Assembly: GCF_014621775.1 (NCBI RefSeq)
Contig: NZ_CP061204.1
Span: 3,616,501-3,680,500, forward strand
Direction of reading: 5' to 3'
DNA length: 64,000 bases
Source of the DNA: Stenotrophomonas sp. 169
Lineage (GTDB): Bacteria; Pseudomonadota; Gammaproteobacteria; Xanthomonadales; Xanthomonadaceae
Shown here: piece after piece, positions 57,239 through 64,000 of the stretch
How positions within the stretch are numbered: the first letter of the stretch is position 1
Layout: each line of letters opens with the position of its first letter
The notes under the pieces: model-generated
The model's database searches: none
The model's input: the letters and a program-made list of their open reading frames with translations, nothing else
What the model was told of the DNA's origin: nothing
Made by a program: the position numbers and the translations under genes

Positions 57239-57287
57239 AAAACGCAGACCACATTATGTAGACCCGCCGTCTCATCTATGAAACACC

Positions 57288-58163
57288 ATGGACCTCAATG
57301 ATCTGGGCGACTTCCTGCTGGTCGCGGCCAGCGGCGGATTGGGCAAGGCCAGTCGGGCCAGCGGCAGATCCAAGGCGACACTGTCCCGCCGGATCTCGGA
57401 TCTGGAGGACCAGCTGGGCGTGCGGCTGGTGGAGCGCAGCGCGCGCGGCCTGATCCTGACCGAGGCCGGCCAGATGCTGGTCAATCGCATCGAATCCCCA
57501 CTGGGAGAGGTGGCCGAGGCCATGGCTGCCGCGCGGGATGGCGTTTCCTCTCCACGAGGCGTGCTGCGCATCGCCGCCCCCGTACTGTTTTCGCAGCTGG
57601 CCATGGGGCGCATCGGTGCAGACTTCTGCGCCGCCTATCCGGAGGTGACCGTCGAGGTCGTGGCCGAGGACCGCATGGTCGACCTCATTGAAGAACACTT
57701 CGATGTGGTGATCCGGACCAATCCGCGGCCAGACAGCGCTCTGGTCGGCCGCTGTTTCGCCAAGGACCGGCTGGTGGTGGTTGCCGCGCCCGGCGTGGCG
57801 ATGCCAGAGCGCGGCAGCGTCCGCGCGGTGCCTGCGATTGTCGCCGCCACCTTCCAGCCCGGGCACTGGAATCTCGACGACGGACGCCTGATTCTGGAGC
57901 CCATTCCGCGGCTGCGATTCTCCTCGTTCCTGATGATCCGCGATGCCGCGCTGGCCGGTGGCGGCGCCGCACTGATTCCCGCGTCCATCGCGCAGCAGCA
58001 CATCGCCAGTGGCGCGCTCATCCAGTGGGGCGTGATCACCGGTGCCGAGCCCGCGCTATGGGTATTGCACACCTCGCGCCGGTTGGCCACGCCGAAGGTG
58101 CGCGCCTTCGTGGACTTCATCTGTGCGCGCTACCCGGATATGGCCCTGACATTGCAGGGATAG
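57288..58163 (+). CDS. LysR family transcriptional regulator
   Basis: A 291-aa regulator (MDLNDLGDFLLVAASGGLGKASRASGRSKATLSRRISDLEDQLGVRLVERSARGLILT) with an effector domain (GVLRIAAPVLFSQLAMGRIGADFCAAYPEVTVEVVAEDRMVDLIEEHFDVVIRTNP). Divergent from the NmrA-type gene, with a palindromic candidate operator in between. This is the standard LysR layout for a target-plus-regulator pair. The effector could be a quinone or oxidant, which is only inferred from the neighbour. Confidence 0.92.
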   Translation: MDLNDLGDFLLVAASGGLGKASRASGRSKATLSRRISDLEDQLGVRLVERSARGLILTEAGQMLVNRIESPLGEVAEAMAAARDGVSSPRGVLRIAAPVLFSQLAMGRIGADFCAAYPEVTVEVVAEDRMVDLIEEHFDVVIRTNPRPDSALVGRCFAKDRLVVVAAPGVAMPERGSVRAVPAIVAATFQPGHWNLDDGRLILEPIPRLRFSSFLMIRDAALAGGGAALIPASIAQQHIASGALIQWGVITGAEPALWVLHTSRRLATPKVRAFVDFICARYPDMALTLQG

Positions 58164-58309
58164 GGAATGATCGACGGTAGCCGCTGGTTGCCAGCGCACC
58201 GCGCAACCAAGCGATCACCTTGCCGCATCGTAGACTTGGCGCGTCCGTGTCACGGCCATTCGGGCCGGCGCCATTCGAGACACTGCAATGCAACCCGGAG
58301 TGACCTGTG

Positions 58310-58801
58310 ATGACCCTGACGCAATGGATGGCGTGTGTGCGTGGCGTTCCCATGAAAAGCCTGGCACCCCTGCTTGTTGGCGTACTGGCGGCCCCGGCAG
58401 CGCATGCGCTGGACACCGCGCAGTGGCAGGCCGTCGCGCCGACGCTTCAAGCGGCGCTGGAATGCCGCACGAAACCTGACACCACCGGTGCAGCGTGGAT
58501 GTCACTGCCCCGCGATGCGGAGGGCGGAACCGCCGCCATCAAGCCGCCGGTGCCGTTCCTGGTGTTCGGCCTGCCGGTACGCGAGGTGGCCATCTTCATC
58601 GACGCCAGTGGCGAACTGGGCGAAAGCTACACAGCCGACCTGGGTGCGAGCCTGGCCGCTGTCCGCAAGGCGGCGAAACTCAACGCCGAGGACGGGCGCA
58701 CCACCCCGATGGGCGAGCTGACGCTGGGCGGAGACACCTCGCCGAAGCTGACATGCACGGTGGCAGGCGCGTACGACGAAAGCGATTATCAGGAAAACTG
58801 A
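58310..58801 (+). CDS. Hypothetical exported protein
   Basis: A 163-aa protein. ATG 58310 has GGAG about 9 bases upstream, which favours it over the internal ATG 58352; the N-terminus MTLTQWMACVRGVPMKSLAPLLVGVLAAPAAHA-LD then has a long n-region before the hydrophobic core. The mature protein is short (about 128 aa) with two cysteines (LECRT and LTCTV), IKPPVPFLVFGLPVREVAIFIDASGELGESYTADLGAS and a charged end. No family recognised. Likely periplasmic. Confidence 0.65.
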   Translation: MTLTQWMACVRGVPMKSLAPLLVGVLAAPAAHALDTAQWQAVAPTLQAALECRTKPDTTGAAWMSLPRDAEGGTAAIKPPVPFLVFGLPVREVAIFIDASGELGESYTADLGASLAAVRKAAKLNAEDGRTTPMGELTLGGDTSPKLTCTVAGAYDESDYQEN

Positions 58802-58933
58802 TTTGGTTCTTGCTGGTGCAGGGTATCGGACCCATGGAGCCAAGGCTGTCTTCCACAGCCTTGGCTGACCAACGGCGCGCTCATGATTGGCGCGGAGTCG
58901 ATGGGGCTTACCAAATTCCTGTAACCATTGGGT

Positions 58934-58957
58934 GTCCGCTTTCGGCCAGAAGCGGAC
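58934..58957. repeat. GTCCGCTT inverted repeat
   Basis: GTCCGCTT (58934-58941) and AAGCGGAC (58950-58957) flank TCGGCCAG. A related but unpaired GTGTCCGCTTTCGGCCAGGAG occurs at 62089-62109, and GTGTCCGCTTTGGG at 63648-63661 just before the IS30 transposase. This could be a small dispersed repeat distinct from SMAG. Confidence 0.55.
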
Positions 58958-59036
58958 GTTTTCGGTCAAGCCAAGGTTCGAGCGCGCGGCCTCGACGTTG
59001 CCTTTCGATGCGTAGCCTGCGCCGTTCCTCTCGCAA

Positions 59037-59516
59037 TCACACAAACAATCTGGACCAGCGGTCTCCGAACAGAGAGATGGCGAGACCCGTCACCATGACC
59101 AGCGCACCTCCAAGCTTGATGATGGAAACAGGACGATGGGCAGAACCCAGCAAGGCAAAGTGATCGATGGCGAGTGAGGACAGCAGCTGTCCAGCGATGA
59201 CCAGCCCCACCAGGGCGGCCATGCCAATGCGGGGTACCAGGATTACGTTGCTGAGCAGCGCGAAGGCGCCCATCACGCCTCCCAGCAGCACGCATGCGGG
59301 CTGCGCGGGGATGCCCGCGAGCAGGCTCAAGGTGTTACCCCGCACGAGACCAATGATGGTGAGCGACAATAGCCCGACCATGAAGGAGAAGATGGCGGCT
59401 GCAACAGGATCACCGCCCAGGCCCTTTGCCAACTGACCATTGAACTTGGTCTGCAACGTGACGGCGATTCCCGCAACCATTGCCAACGGAAAGGCCCAGG
59501 CACCGAAGCTGTTCAT
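59037..59516 (-). CDS. YdcZ-like DMT family transporter (DUF606)
   Basis: A 159-aa membrane protein with about five helices: FPLAMVAGIAVTLQTKFNGQLAKGLGG, AAAIFSFMVGLLSLTIIGLV, ACVLLGGVMGAFALLSNVILV, GMAALVGLVIAGQLLSSLAIDHFALLG and IKLGGALVMVTGLAISLF. FNGQLAK and the IAGQLLSSLAIDHF segment are typical of the YdcZ/DUF606 half-size DMT family. Start ATG 59516 overlaps the amidohydrolase stop by 4 bp (ATGA), so the pair is translationally coupled. It probably transports the substrate or product of the deaminase, a guess from context. Confidence 0.88.
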   Translation of the reverse strand: MNSFGAWAFPLAMVAGIAVTLQTKFNGQLAKGLGGDPVAAAIFSFMVGLLSLTIIGLVRGNTLSLLAGIPAQPACVLLGGVMGAFALLSNVILVPRIGMAALVGLVIAGQLLSSLAIDHFALLGSAHRPVSIIKLGGALVMVTGLAISLFGDRWSRLFV

Positions 59517-60922
59517 TTTTTTCCTGAGTGATTGGCCAGAGCGGGGAAGGACGTGGCGAACACGTCCGGCGTGTAGCCGGCTGCCGAGAACAGGTGCTCG
59601 CAGGATTCGTCCACCGCAGCGCGCAACTTGGGCAGATCCAGGCCGCACATTTCACCGCCCCGCTTCAGCACCCGGCCACCGACCATCACGGTGTCGATGT
59701 TGCTGCGTTCTGCCGCATGCACGACCGTTCCGAACGCATTGTTGGACGGGTATAGGTTGATGTCGCCGGTGCGGAAGAGCACGATGTCGGCCTGCTTGCC
59801 CGGCGTCAGGCTGCCAATCTTGTCCTGCAGCCCTGCGCACGCCGCGCCGTCAAGCGTGGCAGCCTCAAGCAGACGGTGGGAATTGAGCGGATCTTGCTTG
59901 GTGCCGGCACTAAGTGGTGGACGTGCATTGACGCGCAGCACGCGCTCCAGATAATAAGCCACGCGCATCTCCATGAACATGTCGCCGCTGTACGACGTCT
60001 CGTTGTCGACGCTGAAGCCGGGGCGCAGCCCGTGCCGGATCGCCGCATCCCAGGCGAACATGCCATCTTCGATGCCATAGTGGGCGTCGGAGCGCGGGCA
60101 GACATTGATGTGCACCCCGGCATCGCGAAGAATCTCCCAGCCCTCATCCTTCAGGCAGGTGCAGTGGTTGAAGATGTTGTCCGGGCCCAGCAGTCCCCTC
60201 GCATGCAACTGAGGGAGCTGGGCGCCCATCTGTTCACCGAAGAACTCGGTGACGATCGGGATGCCCAGGCGACGTGCCTCGGCCCAGAGCTCCGGCTCGA
60301 GATCGGCCATGGTGGCCAGCGTGACTAGGTCGTTGGCGGGGTCCTTGAAGTACTTTTCCTGCAGGCGGGCGAGGTTTCCCGGCCAGTGCGCGCGGTCCCA
60401 GTTGCCGGACACCGGGGCGCCCGATGCATGCAGCGCACGGATACCGGCATCGAGCAGGGCTTCAACCGATGCATCGGAGTGCGCGGCTGTGCGGCTGTTG
60501 TGGGAGTTGTCGATGACAGTGGTGATACCTGCATCAATCGCGCCCAGCGCGGACAGCAGGGTGCCGACATACATGTCCTGCGGCCGGTAATGCTTGGCAA
60601 ACGACAAATGCGTGGCGTTGGAGTAGTGCTCCAAGGTTTCGGCGTTGGAGTTGATCCGACGCAGCTGACCCTCCCAGGCGTGGCGGTGGGAGTCCACCAT
60701 GCCCGGGATGGCGATCATGTCGTTGGCATCGATGACGATCGCGTCTTCGTCGCTCAGGTTCTCGCCGACGGCAGTGATGGCGCGCCCCGTGACCAGGATG
60801 TCGCCCTTCACGAGGTTGCCCACAGCCGGGTCCATGCTGATGATGGTTGCTCCGCGGATGAGCGTCTTTTCGACAGCGGCGGCCGTGGGTTGCTGAAGAA
60901 TGTCTCGCGGGAGGGTGCTCAT
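59513..60922 (-). CDS. Amidohydrolase family protein (TRZ/ATZ type deaminase or chlorohydrolase)
   Basis: A 469-aa metal-dependent hydrolase. ATG 60922 was chosen because a longer frame continues through the operator and into LysR antisense. The metal site is seen in GMVDSHRHAWEGQLRR (HxH), TEFFGEQMGAQ, NHCTCLKDEGW, CPRSDAHYGIEDG and FSVDNETSYSGDMFMEMR (Asp). The C-terminus IGSLTPGKQADIVLFRTGD and VVHAAERSNIDTVMVGGRVL is typical of the s-triazine/cytosine/guanine deaminase group. It probably deaminates a nucleobase-like or triazine compound in the cytoplasm. Divergent LysR regulator and downstream YdcZ transporter make a compact catabolic unit. Confidence 0.88.
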   Translation of the reverse strand: MSTLPRDILQQPTAAAVEKTLIRGATIISMDPAVGNLVKGDILVTGRAITAVGENLSDEDAIVIDANDMIAIPGMVDSHRHAWEGQLRRINSNAETLEHYSNATHLSFAKHYRPQDMYVGTLLSALGAIDAGITTVIDNSHNSRTAAHSDASVEALLDAGIRALHASGAPVSGNWDRAHWPGNLARLQEKYFKDPANDLVTLATMADLEPELWAEARRLGIPIVTEFFGEQMGAQLPQLHARGLLGPDNIFNHCTCLKDEGWEILRDAGVHINVCPRSDAHYGIEDGMFAWDAAIRHGLRPGFSVDNETSYSGDMFMEMRVAYYLERVLRVNARPPLSAGTKQDPLNSHRLLEAATLDGAACAGLQDKIGSLTPGKQADIVLFRTGDINLYPSNNAFGTVVHAAERSNIDTVMVGGRVLKRGGEMCGLDLPKLRAAVDESCEHLFSAAGYTPDVFATSFPALANHSGKK

Positions 60923-61000
60923 TGGGGCAAGCTCGGTTTCTGGGATGGAATGCACTCTATGCCTCGCGAACCCTGCGAAAAAGTCGCACTCCTCGTTTTT

Positions 61001-61023
61001 ATTATTCGTAAGATGCGAATAAT
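61001..61023. promoter_or_regulatory. Perfect palindromic operator candidate between amidohydrolase and LysR genes
   Basis: ATTATTCG-N7-CGAATAAT at 61001-61023 is an 8-7-8 perfect dyad within a 136-bp divergent gap that is much richer in A and T than surrounding DNA. Spacing fits LysR recognition sites (T-N11-A). It lies about 35 bp from the LysR ATG and 80 bp from the amidohydrolase ATG. Confidence 0.75.
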
Positions 61024-61058
61024 TATTGAGCGAACTGTGACCATAGGGTGGAAGCGAA

Positions 61059-61964
61059 ATGGATCGGATCCTTGCGATGCAGGTGTACGTGCACGTGGTA
61101 GAAGCCAAGAGCTTCGTGCGTGCCGCCGAGGCCCTCTCCATGCCCCCGTCCACCGTCACCGGCTTGATCAAGGGCTTGGAGAAGCACTTGCGCGTCCGCC
61201 TGCTCAATCGGACTACGCGCAGCGTCAGCCCCACCTCGGACGGCGAGCGCTACTACGTACAGTGCCGCGAGATTCTCAACCAGATTGAACAGGCGGAAAG
61301 CGGCCTGAAGTCGTCGCCACAGGACTTGCGGGGGCGGTTGAGGATCGACATGCCAGGCGGCCTCGCGCACTCGATACTCCTCCCGAACCTGGACAGCTTC
61401 CGCCGCCAGTATCCCGGGGTCCATCTGATGATCGGCGTGGGTGACCGGCCGGTCGACCTCGTCCAGGAGGGTGTGGACTGCGTGATCCGGACCGGGCCGC
61501 TGGAAGACTCCACCCTCGTAGCCCGGCCGCTGGGCAACTTCCGCTGGATCACCTGCGCCGCGCCAAGCTATCTGGAGGTATATGGCGTCCCGGAATCACT
61601 TGAAGACCTCGTCGGGCACCGCGCGGTCCACCATTTTTCCTCTGGTTTGAGGGGCGGTGCCAGCCTGCTCTTCTCGGTCGATGGGAAGAGACAGGTAGTA
61701 CCTATGGAGGGCTCGGTCGCCGTCAATGAGACCGAGCTCTACATCAAGCTGTGCATGAAGGGATACGGCCTGGCACAGTTGCAAGGCGTACTGGTCGAGA
61801 AGCAGTTGCAGGATGGCAGCCTGCTTGAGGTGCTTCAGCAGTGGCGTCCGCCGTCGGTGCCGGTTTCGATCCTGTATCCGCACCACCGTTATGGATCGCC
61901 CATCGTCCAAGCATTCATAGCTTGGGCTACAGAGCTTTTCTCCGCGAAGAGCGAGAAGGCATAG
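61059..61964 (+). CDS. LysR family transcriptional regulator
   Basis: A 301-aa regulator (MDRILAMQVYVHVVEAKSFVRAAEALSMPPSTVTGLIKGLEKHLRVRLLNRTTRSVSPT) with effector domain LRGRLRIDMPGGLAHSILLPNLDSFRRQYPGVHLMIGVGDRPVDLVQEGVDC. It matches the CrgA-like subgroup, as does the protein at 30281-31198, with which it shares the NRTTRxV-xPT and GVDCVIRTGPL patterns. It presumably controls the divergent amidohydrolase-ydcZ unit through the palindrome in the gap. Confidence 0.93.
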   Translation: MDRILAMQVYVHVVEAKSFVRAAEALSMPPSTVTGLIKGLEKHLRVRLLNRTTRSVSPTSDGERYYVQCREILNQIEQAESGLKSSPQDLRGRLRIDMPGGLAHSILLPNLDSFRRQYPGVHLMIGVGDRPVDLVQEGVDCVIRTGPLEDSTLVARPLGNFRWITCAAPSYLEVYGVPESLEDLVGHRAVHHFSSGLRGGASLLFSVDGKRQVVPMEGSVAVNETELYIKLCMKGYGLAQLQGVLVEKQLQDGSLLEVLQQWRPPSVPVSILYPHHRYGSPIVQAFIAWATELFSAKSEKA

Positions 61965-62595
61965 ATCGCGAAGTCAGCCGTGGCGTCCAGAGATTCCGAG
62001 GCGGTGTCGAGCATCTATCTCTCGTGTGGACTGCTAGAGATAGCGTATCCCTCAGACAGATGCCTCCCGAAAGCCGCCGCCGGGCAAGGTGTCCGCTTTC
62101 GGCCAGGAGCAGTCGTCGCGAAGCGTAAGCCGAAGGTGGGCCTAGTCGAGCTTTGTCGAGGAAGCCAGATCACCCTTTGTTGACACTTCAGTAAAGGCAG
62201 TCTCGGCTCCAGCCGGTAATGGCACTCGCATCCCGAACCTAAGTTGCCTCTAGTTCGCTAAATATCTGGAGCGGAATCCGCACCAGTAGCAAATTGCAAA
62301 GCGAGCACCCGCTGCTTCCGGATGAGCTTGCACGTACGCCCTGCGCGCCGCCGAAATCTCGGGGGCGGCGCGCGATGAGTGGAGCGATCTGGCGCGTCCG
62401 CGGCAGACGCAAGGCCCTCTCGATTAGCGAGGGCCCGGCCTCGGGTCGATCGATACCGAGAAGCCCCGTAACGGAGCGTCGAGCGGCCCACCGAGCGCTA
62501 GCAGACGCTCCATTGCTTGGTCGTCGCCGGTACGGCGTGAACCGGCATCCGATCGTCAAGGGCGCGGACGGGGCGATGCCGCCCGCGCAATGGCG
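61965..62595. other. Non-coding region, no convincing gene
   Basis: About 630 bp between the LysR stop and the CPBP protease stop. It holds a GTGTCCGCTTTCGGCCAGGAG motif (62089) and a hairpin GGCCCTC/GAGGGCCC around TCGATTAGC (62410-62435), plus TTGACA at 62179 without a partner -10. A 109-codon open frame ends at 62623, but its composition and lack of recognisable motifs make it unlikely to be a gene. Possibly a decayed or insertion-related segment. Confidence 0.4.
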
Positions 62596-63507
62596 TTACC
62601 TGCTGGTCGGCGAGAAGTTCTGAGCTCCGCGCGTCTTTCGCCACTGGATCCACGCGATCGCGGCGACGAAGAAGACGCTGCACAGGTAACTGCCTTCCGG
62701 CCCTTGGGCGCCACCGGTCAGGGTGTCGAGGCCTTGCGGGCGCAGCGCCACCAGCAGCGCCGGCAAGTGCGCATCGATGCCGGTGACGGGCAGTTCGAAG
62801 CCGGTCGCGAGCAACCAGTTCCATCCCGCGTGCCAGCCCATCACGCCCCAGATATTGCCGGTCCGCAGCGCCCAGGCGCAGGCGAACAGCGAGAGCAGGA
62901 ACGTGCCGAGCATGACCCGAGGCGGCTGGTGCGGACTGAAATGCAGGAAGCAGAAAACGAGCGACACCAGCAGCACTGCCACCGCGACATTGGTCTTGCG
63001 CGCCACCACCGACAGCATCCAGCCGCGGAAGATGACTTCCTCCACGCTCGCCTGGAACATGAAACTCAATAGGAGCAGACCGATGTGCAGCAGACTGACG
63101 GGCGACCGCCAGGCCTGCCCCAAGCCCGCCGCCTGCATGCTGCCAGCCATCCAGATCGCGACTACGACCAGCGCGGTCGTGCCGATTCCAAAGGCCAGTC
63201 CGCGCAGGAACGTTTTCAGCGGCGCCGGACCGGTCAGCCCGATACTCGCCAGCGAGCGCCCTTCGACGAAGCGTACCCAGGCGAGCACGGCCGCCAGCGT
63301 CGGCGCGACGCCGATCCACAGCAGCGCATACAAGCCAGCGAGGCCGATCGGATCGCCGCGCGGCGTCGACCAATGCTGCGACTGCATCCACCCGTCCAGC
63401 GCGATCACCGGTACCGCGTTGAACAGGATCATCAGGATCGGCGTCAGCCAGGCCCAGGGCAGCCAGCCGCGCGCCGGATCGGGCGAATACAGGGCAACGG
63501 GGGTCAT
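62596..63507 (-). CDS. CPBP family intramembrane metalloprotease
   Basis: A 303-aa protein starting at ATG 63507 (GGAG six bases upstream), with seven or eight helices and the Abi/CPBP active-site motifs: SVEEVIFRGWMLSVV (EExxxR), VFCFLHFSPHQ (FxxxH) and WGVMGWHAGWNWLLATGF (HxxxN-like). The family includes Rce1-type prenyl protease relatives and bacteriocin self-immunity proteins. No bacteriocin genes are nearby. It ends close to the plus-strand open frame of the preceding region and is near an IS30 insertion. Confidence 0.9.
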   Translation of the reverse strand: MTPVALYSPDPARGWLPWAWLTPILMILFNAVPVIALDGWMQSQHWSTPRGDPIGLAGLYALLWIGVAPTLAAVLAWVRFVEGRSLASIGLTGPAPLKTFLRGLAFGIGTTALVVVAIWMAGSMQAAGLGQAWRSPVSLLHIGLLLLSFMFQASVEEVIFRGWMLSVVARKTNVAVAVLLVSLVFCFLHFSPHQPPRVMLGTFLLSLFACAWALRTGNIWGVMGWHAGWNWLLATGFELPVTGIDAHLPALLVALRPQGLDTLTGGAQGPEGSYLCSVFFVAAIAWIQWRKTRGAQNFSPTSR

Positions 63508-63647
63508 GCGGGGCTCCATGTCGAGGTGATCGCCGCTGCAAGTTGCCGTCCGCACGGGGGCGTAGCAACCCGTTTGCGACCAAGCCACAGAAGCCGCCGA
63601 TGAATCACCCGGATCGCCGACGAAATGACGCTGAGTCGTCGCCCGTG

Positions 63648-63721
63648 GTGTCCGCTTTGGGTGGCGGTTTCATATGTTCGATGAAACACAGACAGCTGCC
63701 CAAGCAACAGGAGTGTTGCGA
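63648..63721. mobile_element. Probable left end of the IS30 family insertion element
   Basis: The DNA between the CPBP gene and the transposase ATG includes GTGTCCGCTTTGGGTGGCGG, which may be part of the left inverted repeat because such elements begin about 50-80 bp before the transposase. The right end is outside the window, so the exact border and target duplication cannot be fixed. Confidence 0.4.
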
Positions 63722-64000
63722 ATGAAGCGAACGACAAGGATTCAGTACACCGACAGCCACAAAGCCCTGATGTGGGACCGCTGGCGGCAGGGCGAGTCGT
63801 TGCACCAGATTGCGAGGCTGTTCGATCGGCATCACTCATCCGTGCTACGGGTTCTCGCCGAGACTGGCGGGATCCGGCCGCCGGTCCGTCGACGATCCCC
63901 GCGGGCGCTTAGTCTGGTTGAGCGCGAAGACGTATCCCGGGCGCTGGTTGCCGGCCATACGATCCGCTCGATCGCATCCCTGTTCCAACTGACTGACGGC
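63722..64000 (+). CDS. IS30 family transposase (partial, C-terminus beyond window)
   Basis: Frame from ATG 63722 reads 93 codons to the right edge without a stop. The N-terminus has two helix-turn-helix repeats of the IS30 type: RIQYTDSHKALMWDRWRQGESLHQIARLF followed by HHSSVLRVLAETGGI, and then LSLVEREDVSRALVAGHTIRSIASLFQL, the classical recognition domain of this family. The DDE catalytic core lies beyond the edge. This marks an insertion element at the right end of the window. Confidence 0.9.
   Translation, partial: MKRTTRIQYTDSHKALMWDRWRQGESLHQIARLFDRHHSSVLRVLAETGGIRPPVRRRSPRALSLVEREDVSRALVAGHTIRSIASLFQLTDG

Noticed and set aside
59513..61234. 573-codon version of the amidohydrolase
   Set aside because: The extra 104 codons cover the divergent promoter and LysR antisense; start at 60922 aligns with the family N-terminus.
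62294..62623. 109-codon plus-strand open frame before the CPBP gene
   Set aside because: No ribosome site, no motifs, overlaps the end of the CPBP gene, and the composition resembles random high-GC frames.

Overview
The window is high-GC chromosomal DNA from a gammaproteobacterium of the Xanthomonadaceae, most likely a Stenotrophomonas. The main reason is the dense scatter of short palindromic repeats that begin with GTAG and pair as inverted dimers. These match the SMAG/REP family described for Stenotrophomonas maltophilia. Protein content agrees: NDH-2, aroG, groESL, mdtABC, DsbD, OprB, a TonB-dependent receptor and Lhr. No rRNA, tRNA, CRISPR array or prophage was recognised. The genus is an inference; no database search was possible.

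Layout. 1-8.6 kb: a MATE exporter cut by the left edge, a DUF3106 protein with an overlapping sigma-like membrane protein, priA behind an AT-rich region with two perfect DnaA boxes, a GST, a NYN/OST-HTH protein and NDH-2. 8.8-17.7 kb: a small GIY-YIG protein, a tandem glycine riboswitch in front of a TRIC-type channel, and an mdtABC-type RND efflux operon with overlapping genes. 18-22.2 kb (all minus strand): aroG (DAHP synthase) behind a 25-codon leader peptide rich in Phe/Tyr/Trp and an intrinsic terminator (apparent transcription attenuation), a DUF1090 protein, and groES-groEL with sigma-32-like and CIRCE-like control sites. 22.3-30.2 kb: a secreted endonuclease, the coupled trio cutA-dsbD-tlpA, and a Fur-box-preceded PepSY/flavodoxin/reductase fusion.

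30.2-47.2 kb: a LysR/SDR divergent pair, a chemotaxis receptor, an OprB porin, a diguanylate cyclase, and a group of DNA-repair genes (a T5orf172-like protein, Nei/Fpg-type glycosylase, DUF72, alkyladenine glycosylase, full-length Lhr helicase), then an acetamidase/formamidase family protein. 47.17-48.05 kb is a tandem array of about eight 113-bp units, each an inverted REP dimer, lying between that gene and a TonB-dependent receptor. 51-59 kb holds small, mostly uncharacterised genes, including a stand-alone BLUF photoreceptor, an H-NS-like protein, a methyltransferase, a DUF3011 protein and an NmrA/LysR pair. 59-62 kb is a third LysR-controlled unit (amidohydrolase plus YdcZ-type transporter) with a perfect palindromic operator candidate. 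The right end has a CPBP membrane protease and the start of an IS30-family transposase cut by the window edge.

How the parts work together: dsbD and tlpA would move reducing power to the periplasm; the PepSY fusion looks like an iron-regulated ferric or ferrisiderophore reductase; the repair genes deal with oxidised or alkylated bases; and three separate divergent LysR modules probably control small catabolic or redox units. Amino-acid sensing appears twice by RNA mechanisms (glycine riboswitch, aromatic leader peptide).
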